DNA from: Phytoseiulus persimilis
Lineage: Eukaryota; Arthropoda; Arachnida; Mesostigmata; Phytoseiidae
Assembly (NCBI GenBank): GCA_037576195.1
Contig: CM075102.1
Location: 26,470,745 to 26,534,744 of the forward strand
Reading direction: 5' to 3'
Length of the DNA: 64,000 nt
In this document: positions 12,801 to 24,000 of the stretch, in pieces
Numbering within the stretch: the first letter of the stretch is position 1
How the letters are laid out: the number at the start of each line of letters is the position of its first letter
Notes under the pieces: model-generated
What the model was told of the DNA's origin: nothing
Databases searched by the model: none
What the model saw: the letters and a program-made list of their open reading frames with translations, nothing else
Translations under genes and position numbers: made by a program

Positions 12801-15800
12801 CCAGTTTTTTTTAACAATGTGCCATTTTTAGCTAAGAGATCCGGAGTGGCAAACGCGAGAGCTTTCGTACGACTCAGCGGTATGTCGGGTATCGGGTTTC
12901 CCCAACTGAAGTTACGAAGCTGCCACAGAGCACGAACGCGACTTCGGAACCCGGAGTCGGACGCCAACGTCTGGCTTCGTCGATGTATCGTTGCTCTTTT
13001 CGCGCTTCGACCTGTTCGACCCATGGTCTCCCGCGTTTCGGAAGATCGAAGCTCTTCACGACCTAGCAGAGCGTTTAAGCAAATCCGCTAAGTCCCTTTG
13101 AAGTGGGGATTCTTCAGCTTGGATTCACTCCAACACCTCACGAAGCTTTTCAAGAGACTCGCCGGCGACAATGAGAACCTCGGACAACAGGCGCGACGCA
13201 AAGCCCGACAGAGGCCTTGAATGAGGCGTTCCATAGTACATACGGGTAATGGTTTTGGGAGGTCTCTCGACTCGCGGTTCTCAACATTTCGTGAAATTCC
13301 GGAATCCGCTCCGGCGCCCGAGTCCTTCGCTCGGTGCGCATGGGAATCGCTCGACCTCCTCCCCGAGCGATCGTCATCGGACCCAGTCTCCGGCGCTTCT
13401 CTCGTTAGCATCCGCGAAGTGACACCTTTCGCGGGGAGCGACATCTAGGTTTTCATGCCCTCCGAGTGACCTCTACAATTCCAAGTACCACCGGAGCGAC
13501 CTTGCTCGTGGACTTCAGTTGGCGGCTGGAATGCTTCCGGAGCAGGCTGCAACCTGCCCGCAGTTCAGAGAACGGCTCAGAGCAAGTAATGATCCGAAGA
13601 GCCGAGAGATCTCTCGCGTGTTAGCGGATCCCAACGAGCCATCAGCGCACGGGGCGGATGTGTTAATTCCGGGGAACGTCTACTGGGAGGTCCGAGAGCG
13701 TGTGTATACCTAAGCGACGTAGTGGCTGAATCAATTAACCTCCTCTGTGAGGCCGACGGGTCGGGAAGAACTTTCCTAACTGCCAACCAAGAGCGCTCTC
13801 TGAATGGTTTCTTGGTCTAACGGCTTGAGTTCAGTTCCATCAAACTTCCAGTAGAAGATTCGGTGCCGACTGTTTCGCGCTCGATGACACTTCCCTCGTC
13901 GGAGCGTTCCGTGAGCACGGCGTGGATTTCCATCCGGCGTGGTGTTTCTCACATTGATGTTTGCGTCCAACTTTTCGCACGAAAATAATCTCGCGGCTCG
14001 TGGTGGACCGTCAGCGGGGTTGGTTGGATTTTATGCGACTCGCTTGACACTCCATGGCTCCAATGATCATCGAAGCGGCATTTCGGGAATCGCCCAAACG
14101 AATGAACGGGAAAATATATTCAAAATGTCCCCCAAATTCACCAGCAAACGACACATGTTCGGCATGATGAATATTAACGACTAATACGACAAATTGAGTA
14201 TCGCTTTCAATTCACTGACTCCGACGGGCCAGAGGGAAGCAGGTGTTGAGCTGGCTCCAAGAATTCATGACAGAGCACCGATGAAGAGAGAAAAAAGCAG
14301 GAGGAAAACAATGAGAGTGGTCTGTCGGCTCCTCGTCGAGAACTCTGCGAGGCTGCATCGAGCTCTCAACCGCAACGCGCAGTGGAGATTGCGACCACCC
14401 TTCTAACAAGATCTCTGCTCCGACTATGCGAGCCAGAATTATAAATCCACGGTTTTCGCTTCCTTGTGGTCTCCGAGATATCCAGACTGAGAAAGCCGTG
14501 TTCCGAAATCTTGAGCAAGTGAAAAAGTGGATTCAATTTGTGATACATTTGCAGCTCAATAGACCTTCGGGGAACACTTCGGGCATACTCCATCGGCAAT
14601 AGCACGCGTCAGAACCAACGACACCCGAGTTAACAAGTCACTCAGCGGGAGTCATCTGACTCCTCAAGGACCCCCCGAGACCTCCGCCAAGATTGAGCTC
14701 CAGAATTACCTCATAGGCCTGCGAGACGATGGACCTGTCTCTCTATGGATAATTTCGAAAGAGTATTCCCATCATGTATCGAGGAGAGTTGATGAGAGAC
14801 CGCAGCCGCGGTTAAATTTGTGTGGAAAAGCCGTACTACCAGCTGTTGGATTTTTTTAGTGGAAAAAGTTGTTCGACAAGCTGTGATAGAGGTTCAAGGC
14901 CGGAATGGCGAACAATCAGTTGTTTGGAGGATTGCGCCTCCTACGGTAAACATGACCGGCTCGTGTTCTTCTGTGTAGTTCGACGCGCAGCTCCGAAAGT
15001 GGCACAGTCCGATTCCTGTAGAGAGAGAGCGACTCCCAGATACGCTCCTATGACTCGAACGAGCCGGAGAGGGCGCGAGCTTAGGGAAACCAATAGCCGA
15101 TAGCGACCGACCGATTGTTTCGCGCAGGAACACTGAGAACAGCGAGAGCAGAAACACCAACAGTTGTCTCACCGCAATTATTCTTCGATTTGTTTAGACA
15201 ACAGTCAGAGATAAGAGACAAGATCGGCGGCAATCGATTCATTGGCCCACGTGGCTGCTCATAAACTTCTCTGAAAACGACGACAGACCACCCGCTGCCG
15301 TCTGTTCTGACAGCACTTAGGTGAGCAAAGATTAGAGGCGGATTCTAGTTCGCAGCTCAGATGAGGGAGAGAGCTGCGTTCGGAAGACGGTGTCCGCCGA
15401 AACGAATGAATGATTACAGATTTGCAATTTGGAGCCTGGTGCTTAGGTGAATCAATTTTTTCTCGGGAGCTGTGGTTCGGTACCCTCGTTTGATGGGACC
15501 CTCTTGTGACGACCAAACTCAGCCACGTACCGATCCCGGTCTGTCGGGAATGTGGATGATCCTAGATCCATTCCATCGACGGCAAGATCTCTCGATCAAT
15601 TCAACGTAGTATTGGAGTGCATACTTTTTCCAAGATAACCTCAATTATTACGTGAAAATTTACTCGAAGAAGCGCCTGTGCAGCATGTCAAGAGATGCGA
15701 AGCAGATTCCGGGAATGAAACCCGCAGCGCTGCGCTCCCAACGCTCACAATTTGACGAACTCAGGGATCCAGGTTCGGGCTTCCCATGATCAGCAGGAGA

Positions 15801-18600
15801 GCATACTTTCATGGGAAGTCGAAGGAGATCGGTACGACTGCGAGGGCCACGCGAGCTCTCGCTATGGGCTGAAGAAAATGTTTGTCAGAACGTATGCATG
15901 TAGACCTAGAACCGCATAAACAGTCCTCAACGCGAGCTCTGAATGAAGCGACGTACGGTATCTACGCAGTCCCAGATGAACGCTTAACTCTATCAGGGCC
16001 GAACTCTCTCAGGTTGTCCTTGCGAAAGGACGCGCGTTATTTATCAAGCGTTGTACCACTACAGATTCCAAAGAGTTTGCACTGCGACGTGTAACAATCT
16101 CCTCCCCTATGGTTGAGGCTGCTGCCTCAAGTACGGGCGTGGTCAACCAGGTGAAACCGTGGTGAACCGTGCGGACTTCTAGCTCTCTTGCGCCATCCGT
16201 CGATCGCCAGACGACATTCTGGATCAGAAATCATCCGACTGGATCATGATCATGTTCAAATTCAAAGCACGAATACTTGAGAGTCACACTTTCCGGAGTT
16301 GTATGGCGTTTCCAGCAAGACTTCAGCAAGCGCTATCGCACACGAGTTGTAGATTCATGAGTTCATAATCCGACAAGTCAATCCCGACCAATTCACTTGC
16401 ACGCTGCGCTCCACTACTCGTTTTCGATCCTACATGCTCTCGATGGCGCCTCCGATGCCTGTTCAACGCGTCTTCCTGAAACGAGCAAACCTCGCAAATA
16501 ATGAATCGCATTTCTGGAACGGCTCAAGAAGCGCAACTTTCCGTCAAAAAAAAACCCGGAAATGTCTCAAGACCACCGATCGAGTTTGAATTGGTTTTTC
16601 GAATGCGGCGAAGGATTCAATAGATTCGCCGAACAAATGACGAGGATCGGTCCAGAGCTCGAAATCGACGACCGAGCTCATAAGCCTCACGGAAATCATC
16701 GCCCTGTTGAAGGAATCCCGTTCTCGATCCAAACCCCCATACTCTTCAGGGGAGCCGGAATTGAGAATTTTTCAGATGGCGAGAAGATCTTAGATTGGTC
16801 CGCACTACCCAACCATGGTGTTCCCGGCTCGATCCGACCACTTTTTGTTCTCGCTCGAGAATCGAGCCCATTGAGTTTTTTTCTTACACTTGTGGCAACC
16901 ACATTCGACTGCCTTTAAATTTGAGTGACTTCCTATCAGGCTCAGCTACCGTGGTTGAGGGAATAGACGATGTAGTCGATGGTTTCATCACACTTCCTTC
17001 AAGAGGTTGACCGAGTCATGGGCTCAATCGTCGTCATCGAGCTTCTTCCTGACCCGCCGGCCGGCTCCGTTGCGGAGAGCCGCCTCGAAGAGTTGAGGAG
17101 CAGCAATGACTTTGGAGCTGTCGGCTTCGATCTATTGAAGGCGCTCCGGTTTCAACGAGATCGCTGACAGCGAACTCACGGACATCCGTGTACAATACGG
17201 CGTTAATTTGAGAAGCGATTGTCTCGTTAGGGCCTGGCATTTATGGCGTCTACATCGAATCGAGTGTGAATTCTCAAGTGACTCGGTGAATGACTGGCTG
17301 GCCGACTGACTGACCCACCAAACGGGAGAACGAGAGACCAACAGAACAGCCGAAAGTCGAGTCGAGTTTCCCTCGTGTATGTGCGTGTATTGTGAGTCCG
17401 AGGTGCTGAATCGCCGACTGCAGACGCGACAAAGCAGCTCGCGCCTCGGGGTGTGAACAGGGCGTTCTTTTGACGTTGTGTTTTCCGACTTGCGAGCTAC
17501 AAAGCCGAGCGGTCTCTCCAAAGAGCTGCTGAGCGCCTTCCCGTGTCTCTTTTCGACATCATCCACAATGCTCTCGGGTGCTGGATGCCACCTTCATTTC
17601 TCATTGAGATACCTTCTCCACGGCCGATGTGTTTATCGTTGACGAGATCTGTGGTCTGTCTCGATCAGTCTGGAGGTTCGAGCGGATGTTCGGTCGGGGC
17701 ATGAACCACTGCCGACGGCTCGAAGCAGTGTTGCGGTCAACTGCGACTTCTTACTATACGCTCGACGCTCGAACGCCAACTTGGTTTCACTCTGATTCGA
17801 CGCGAATCCGATCGGGCTCGGAGGAAGCCGACGTAACCTTTCAGATTTCTCACGAAATCCTTTCCGAGAGTGAACTCGGAACGAATTCCTCTTTCCCGCC
17901 CGTATCGCTCGTAGACCCCCACTGTAGAATGTTCCGATTGAGACCATATGCTACCTCGAATTTTGTCTTTTGGAAAAATCCTCGCCGATCGGAATGTAGG
18001 ATTTCAGCCGAGCGGATTTCCGGCGCTTTCTGCTCAGTTTTCTCCGCAGTCAGTTTTGCGCTTTCGGAAGCTACTTGAGCGCTACGTTCACTTCGTGGAA
18101 CCCAGTTCAGAAACAAGATGTTCTTTCGCGAAAATTCATCTTCTGCTCCTTCCCCAGATCTGAAGAATGCCCCTCAGAACATCGCTCGCGTGACTTTCTC
18201 CTCGGTAACGGAGTCCTGAACAGATCGCCACGAGCTGCGAAAAGCCGGTGATTTCCCAACAATCTGAAGCTCGGTCTTGACAACACTCTTTGAACCAGAT
18301 AGATGATATCGTTCAAGTTCTGTTCACAAAAAAAATCCAACTCAGGAAGCGAACTCGAATTATCAGGATGCCACTCTCCGGGATATAAACTTCTCAAAAG
18401 AGGGGAGGGAAGATTTCGAACAACGTTGTTTGAGAGGCCCTGCCTCATCCCGATTCCGGCCTGGTATGAATTGTTCTGGATACAAAGCCTGGATACCCAA
18501 CGAAGCAGCAACGACTTTCACTTTCACATCTGGAACCAGTATTGAATCGAAATTGAATTTGGACTTGGCACTCGTCTATCAGAACTTGTGGTCAAAAAGT
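6900..18600. other. 11.7-kb stretch without a supported gene
   Basis: I read the open frames on both strands here and recognised no domain. The longest are 8860-9393 (+, 177 aa), 11467-11889 (+, 140 aa), 12298-12738 (-, 146 aa), 17132-17566 (-, 144 aa) and 17629-18078 (+, 149 aa). These lengths are near what chance gives in CpG-rich DNA of this size, and most have an equally open frame on the opposite strand. The 11467-11889 frame is followed within 10 nt by AATAAA (11899-11904), the only hint of a gene end. Tetranucleotide-like tracts occur near 11068-11120 and 17289-17318. Small exons of unrecognised genes, or regulatory DNA for neurogenin, could be present. Confidence 0.5.
11068..11120. 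repeat. low-complexity TAGC/GGCT-type tract
   Basis: Short run of alternating tagc, ggct and taggcgag words. It belongs to a class of tetranucleotide-like tracts also seen near 17.3, 37.9, 43.3, 47.9, 48.0 and 57.8 kb. No coding or structural role can be read. Confidence 0.5.
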
Positions 18601-18622
18601 TTCGCCTTGAGTCGAGAAGATT

Positions 18623-20369
18623 ATGAAGTCGCGTGTCTATTCAAAGTGGAAGAAGAGCGAGTTCTTCGCCAGCCCCGGAACCCAGACGATGGGCGAGGTT
18701 TCAGCTCTGCTACGTAGCGAAGCGCGGTGAGAAATCGCATCAGATGAAGATCGTCGGTGCCTGAAAGATGTGGATTTCTAAGTTCTTGATATTTCTCGTA
18801 AGACTTCCCTACTTGTGAATGTCGGCAATTCATGATTAAGTGTTCATGTGTAGTACAGTATGCGGCATTCGGAGAACTGGACCAGAGATAAGTCGATGCA
18901 TTCAAATAATATCCGAACCTTTCTTCCGGCAGGGGCTGTGGAGAAATTGTGTCTCTTCCGAAGTTGTTCGAGTTTTAGCTGTTACTGGTCCGGGGTCTTC
19001 TCAAGTGCGAGCCATCGTACCCTCGAATACAGATGCTTTCATTCCCGTTGGTGCCAAGAGTGTCAAGTCGCAATTTCCTGATGGTTGGAAACGCAAGGAG
19101 ACTCCGGGAATTCGACGGATGGGGTACTCGGCAAAACGGAATGATGATTTCATTGGTCATTCGGAGCCTCAAGAGAACCAACGCAAACCCAAACAGAATA
19201 GCCCCGCGGAGTATACAATCAAGTGAGTTCCGAGAAACTTGGCGCTGTGAAGCCTACAATGTCATGGGGCAGAACTGGCACTTCCGTCAGAAATAACTTC
19301 CCAGAGCAGATTTTTCCGTGGCACCTATCTCTAATGTCGTGTTCATTTCTATCAAGACATGTTTACATCGTTAAAATGATGCCTCCAACTGTCAGCAGTG
19401 AGGAAATGATGCGTGAAACGCAAAGTCATCTGAGAGATCATCATCCTCAACAATCTGGTAATCGAAACCATGTACGCAAAGAATTCGGAGGTCATCGAGA
19501 AGAAACTAGGACTTATTTTGATCTGGACAGGTCAGTCAAGTGAGACACAATGCAAAAACGCATAAAAAGAGCGGGCCCTTCAAGAATCACATGCGGGGAG
19601 CGTTTCACTCTGATTGATTGCCACACGACGACATTTTCAAACATTTTAGAATGATTTCGATTCATTCGATTAGTCATACGACAACCTGAAACCATGCCCA
19701 GAGAATGACCCTGGTGTCGGAATTGCTGAAGTTGATCACTGTTTCCGACGAGGAGGGTCTCCGCATCCGCGATTGCGATCGGGGAATCATAATTCTGACT
19801 CAGTTTTTTTTTTCTAGCGTCATGGCTGGGCCTCGTCATCGGCACAATTTCTATAGGGATAGGGATTTCCACCCAACTTTCAAGAGCAGAGACCATTTTC
19901 TGTCCGAAAGTCGCCAACGTCCCACGCAGATCATAGTACTTCCACCGCCCATTCATCCGGGTGCCGATTCGATCAAGAGCCACGAAAGCTCGCAGAATAA
20001 TCATCATCAATCTCAGAGTTCTCAAGAGGACAATCATTCCAGCCTTGGCGCCTCAACAAAAGATTCCCGGAACAGGTCGGTAGAGCCCTCGTCATACGAA
20101 GGGGGTAGGCCGTAGTCATTACCAGCAGAAATTTCGAATAACAACGTCATCCAAATGCAATGGCGTGGATTCGATTCTTTTCCAGCGGCAACATCGCTGC
20201 TTCGAAGGATGGTAAGAGCCAAACGTGGAGAGCTCACCCAGAAGTGTATGTATTCAAATCGGAATCAACGAGACGTCCAACTTCAGCGCACCCGAATCGC
20301 CCCCAGATGGATTCATACGGTAACGCGTTCGCGGGCGTAGGACCAATGAGCTTGGAATATTACGTCTGA
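18623..20369 (+). CDS. unidentified hydrophilic His/Gln/Ser-rich protein, spliced; 5' end uncertain
   Basis: Well-supported coding exons are 18979-19222, 19357-19530, 19818-20075 and 20186-20369 (TGA). Donors are gtgagt, gtcagt and gtcggt; acceptors follow gttttag, ctatcaag, tttttctag and ttttccag. All phases agree, giving about 285 residues plus upstream sequence. Coding parts are charged and polar: exon 2 has SSEEMMRETQSHLRDHH, exon 3 a stretch of His, Gln, Asn and Ser, and the last exon ends SYGNAFAGVGPMSLEYYV. No signal peptide, membrane span or known domain was seen. The 5' end is open. The first exon may instead begin at 18933 after ttccggcag, in the same frame, adding QGLWRNCVSSEV. An upstream exon from ATG 18623 (MKSRVYSKWKKSEFF) can join in phase through a weak donor at 18714. 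It faces virilizer tail-to-tail. Function unknown; possibly a lineage-specific gene. Confidence 0.6.
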
Positions 20370-20605
20370 ACAATGATCACTCAGCTTCTGATTCGAATCC
20401 ACCCGATATCCCTATCGAAATCTCAGAGAGATGAAGCGTCTGAAGAATCTTCACGTTCGATATTCAACAATGTACAAGCTCTGGAAGAGCTGAATCTATT
20501 CTTCAAAATCGGTCATCGGATTCAAGCTCGCTAGCCATCTCCGAATCATCCAATAGGTTAAGATCCCTGATGAGCTTGGTCGCTCGAGGCATTTTATAAC
20601 GACCG

Positions 20606-20611
20606 AATAAA
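20606..20611 (+). terminator. poly(A) signal AATAAA of the orphan plus-strand gene
   Basis: AATAAA about 240 nt after the TGA at 20367-20369. It is the first canonical hexamer downstream and sits just before the virilizer signal on the other strand. Confidence 0.55.
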
Positions 20612-20642
20612 CGAAACTCGTTTTGTAGTCCCCTCTCGTGAT

Positions 20643-20648
20643 TTTATT
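20643..20648 (-). terminator. poly(A) signal AATAAA (minus strand) of virilizer
   Basis: TTTATT on the plus strand reads AATAAA on the minus strand, about 390 nt beyond the virilizer TAA at 21043-21041. Cleavage 10-30 nt further would fall near 20620-20635, next to the predicted 3' end of the plus-strand gene. Confidence 0.5.
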
Positions 20649-21040
20649 CGTCCAACTCGACATGCACACACCTTATGCATTTGGGGCCCTCATATTTCCA
20701 AACGCTGATTCGCTCACGTTTTCAGTCTTCCATCCATCCTTCGTCGCATGCATCTCTGCGTGAAATCCTCCTCCTGTTTGATAGATGGCCGATAGCATAT
20801 AATTTAAAGATTCTTCCCTAAATCAAGCTCACCGCTTGAACAATTGAAGCTCCGAACTCACCCACTGAACAATTCACAGAGTCGGCGCTCTCGGTGAACG
20901 AACGACCTCACATTACATTTTACGACACACACCACTTCCCGGGATAATCAGAGAAGAGGGACGAAAAAAAATATATAAAAAAGAGTCAACGGAAGAGATC
21001 CAATCGCCGTCTTCTTGAGCAGCGGAAATCAACAATTTGT

Positions 21041-24000
21041 TTAAAAATGACGCTGACTGCCTGACGGCCAGCTGGTGCGCGAGCCCCGACTTCTCGTTCT
21101 TTCTTGGCGATGCATGCCCCGGGAAGAGCTTTCCATCGCAACGAAATCGTCAACATGCATAGACGGGGGTCTTGACGTGTTGGGAGGCCTCGATCGGAAA
21201 GGATCGTTGGCCCTTGACTGCCGCGTCATCACCGGCGCAACACTGGCTCTCATCGGAGCAACGAACGGTTTTTTCACCTCTTCCGAGACAGATTGCGTCC
21301 GATGGTGCTTCGGAAGGAACAACGACATTTCCTGCTTGATGATTCGCGACAAGAGCTTCTCCAGTTCGGCGCGAAGACTCAACTCAGATGTAGTACACAT
21401 TTCCGAAATGTCAACCAGGTCGATTTCGATCAGGGAGTCATCTTTGACGATTGTGCAGTCGCTTTCGTAGTCGTCCAAGTCTGCGGGTGTGTTGAACATC
21501 CTGGGGAAATGCGATGGGGGATAAACATCGGCCAATTTTTGAACAAAGGACTGCATGAAAGAGATGAAGCTTGGAATTTCAACTCAATACTCACGTCGTC
21601 GCATCTGTGGACTCGTCGTCTGAAACTTCTTCGTACACGTAGACCAAGCGCTCGATGCCGTATACCTCGGAAAAACTCAGCTGAGGGTGAACCTCCGCAG
21701 GAGGTGGGTCGAGCGCCGGCGTCGTTTCCGTTTCTGGGTCGGTAATATCGTTACTCTGCGAGGAACGGAGATGATTTAATCAGCGAATTAAGATATTGAA
21801 AGATCCGATTTCTATCAGTCTCGTTTCGCTCCGAGATACATGGCCGTAGAGGGTTCTCGACGAACCTGGTGCGTTTCTAGCAATGTCTCAATGACATCAT
21901 AGGTGTCAGCAAGCTCCTCTACCGATGATGCTTGAAGTTTCATTTTGAGCAAAGTCAAAGGATGTTTCGAACGTTCCTCCATGGTTATCAACTGGTTGAG
22001 CGCATTTTCGCTCAATCTCTTCAAAAGCTCGACGAGACTGAATAGGGCACTGATGCAGTCTTGAGAGTCCGCCGAGAATTTCGAAGCCAATTGAGCGCTT
22101 ACTGTAATGAGAACGGGTCCCTGTGAGGCTGACGTCCAACGACGATTTACGATTGCGAAGCCGAACTCGGAGGATCGAGAAAAGGAGTCAGGATACAAAA
22201 TAACAAACCTTTATAGACGAGGAGGATATTGTCTTCGATAATTTCAGTGATGTGCGGTACAGTGACCTCTGACTTCAGGGTCACGACACAACGAACGGCT
22301 TCGAGGATAGCTCCAGGACGACATTTCTCAGTGCCAGCATGAGCGAGAATGACTTTGATGAGCGCTGCCGCAACGGATCTTTGTGAATATTTCGTGGCTT
22401 TCATGAGCACGCTCTGAACAAATCGGACGCAAGACCAAGCCACATCGTCCGATGCCGTTTCTTTCAGGAGACAAACGGCTAGCTGTAGTGGATTACAAGG
22501 CGACTCCGTATTGGCGTACAACGACAAGACGCCGAGAGCCGATGCGAGGTGGTTGTCACACAGGTTCGAGAGAATGCTCAAGTATCCTTGGAGAAACTGC
22601 TGGTCGATTTCTTTTGGAAAACTCGCGATGCTCTGAGATATAATATTCAGGACCATTTGGCAACAAGGGGCGCTCAGATCGCACATTTGGATCGTGAGAG
22701 TTTCTAACAGTCGGATAACGTTCAGGTCCGCGGACGTACCAAGGCATTGGTATAGTTCTAGGAGTTCCTCTTGGCACTGGTAGAGGTACACCGTCCAGAG
22801 TTTCCGTTTATTGATGAGGACGGCGGCGTCCTTCTCCTCAAATTGTCTTCCCACTTTCATTGGCAGCGGCAAGGGGAGGAACTCGCAGAGGATTTGGAGG
22901 GTCACCCCAAAACACTTCGGCCCGTGCCGTATGTTGCACACAACGGCTTTGAGCATCTGCGTCCAGAGACTTTTGTTGAGCACTTGTTCGCTCTCGTTGC
23001 CGTATCGAATCGGTTGAGTGTACGCGAGCAAAGTTTCTACAACGAGTACAGACAGCTGATACTGCCCTAAACACCAGAGCAACTGGTACACACTCAGCAG
23101 GATGGGAATCGGTGTGAGATCGTTGAACTCAGCTTCTTGAGAGCCAATGACTAACTTCAATATCAAACACACCATCTCGAGTGCGGGTGTTGTCACCTGC
23201 AGAACGCGGGTGACCTTCATCTTCGAACTGAACTCCAGTTTAATCACGAGTGGATCGCAGAAGTGCTCACAGAGTTTTTCCAAAAGCTCACACATCACAG
23301 CAAGACCGTCCTGAGCGTACAGTTCCCGCAAAATATAACGGTCCTTGAGCGTGATGTGCTCTTTCGCCATGTCGGGGCACCCGCAAACGGTTCGTAACGT
23401 CTGCACGGCAGTGATTATTTGTGGACAGAGCAAGGCGTTGTCCTCAACGTACGTTTTAACAGATTCGACCAATGGTGCAACGCAGTGACTGTCTAAAGGA
23501 TACTGGAGATTCAAAATCGGTTCCAGCCACGGAGCGATGGACTCGAGCTTGGTACTGTTTTCCGAAAGCTGAAAGAAAGTGGAAGCTCTTAGATACGCTT
23601 TTTCCCTGCTTCCCACACTTTGGAAGAGAATCTCTCGAATTTCAATTCGAATCCATTGGATGAGCCCCTGCACTCACCTCGATTAGTGTGCTGAGATACT
23701 TCTCGAGGAATTCGTTCGAGAGGACGGCAGTTTGTATAACAGTTTTAAGGAGGATCACTGAGTAACCGTAACACACTGAGCTCTTTATGACGAGCTGTCC
23801 ATTTTTCTTCTGAAGAAACTGCAGTATGCACCTGAGATTGTCGTTCAGGGTCAAAGCATGAACCAGCCCCTGGGCGAACCGGGGCTCTGATCGTTCGAGA
23901 GTGAAACAAGCAAGTCGATGCAAGGCCTGTACGAGCATTTCATTCTGATCGGCCCCGCTCTGGATCTCATCTATCGCATCTTTCGGCGTGTTCTCGAAGA

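Noticed and set aside
16562..16918. 118-aa plus-strand frame starting MSQDHRSS
   Set aside because: Opposite-strand frame equally open; no domain recognised.
18931..18956. GLWRNC word as evidence of a claudin or PMP22-type protein
   Set aside because: The remaining exons contain no membrane spans, so the match is probably coincidence.
19513..20037. 174-aa minus-strand frame
   Set aside because: Shadow of the plus-strand orphan gene, whose exons have matching splice phases.
20212..20241. 30-nt intron (gtaaga...cccag) in the last exon of the orphan gene
   Set aside because: It is too short for an ordinary intron and its 30 nt read through in frame without a stop, so continuous coding is simpler.
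21570..21594. 25-nt intron joining virilizer exons 11 and 12
   Set aside because: Phase-compatible but implausibly short; an acceptor with a pyrimidine tract at 21501 (ttccccag) gives the right phase with an ordinary 94-nt intron.
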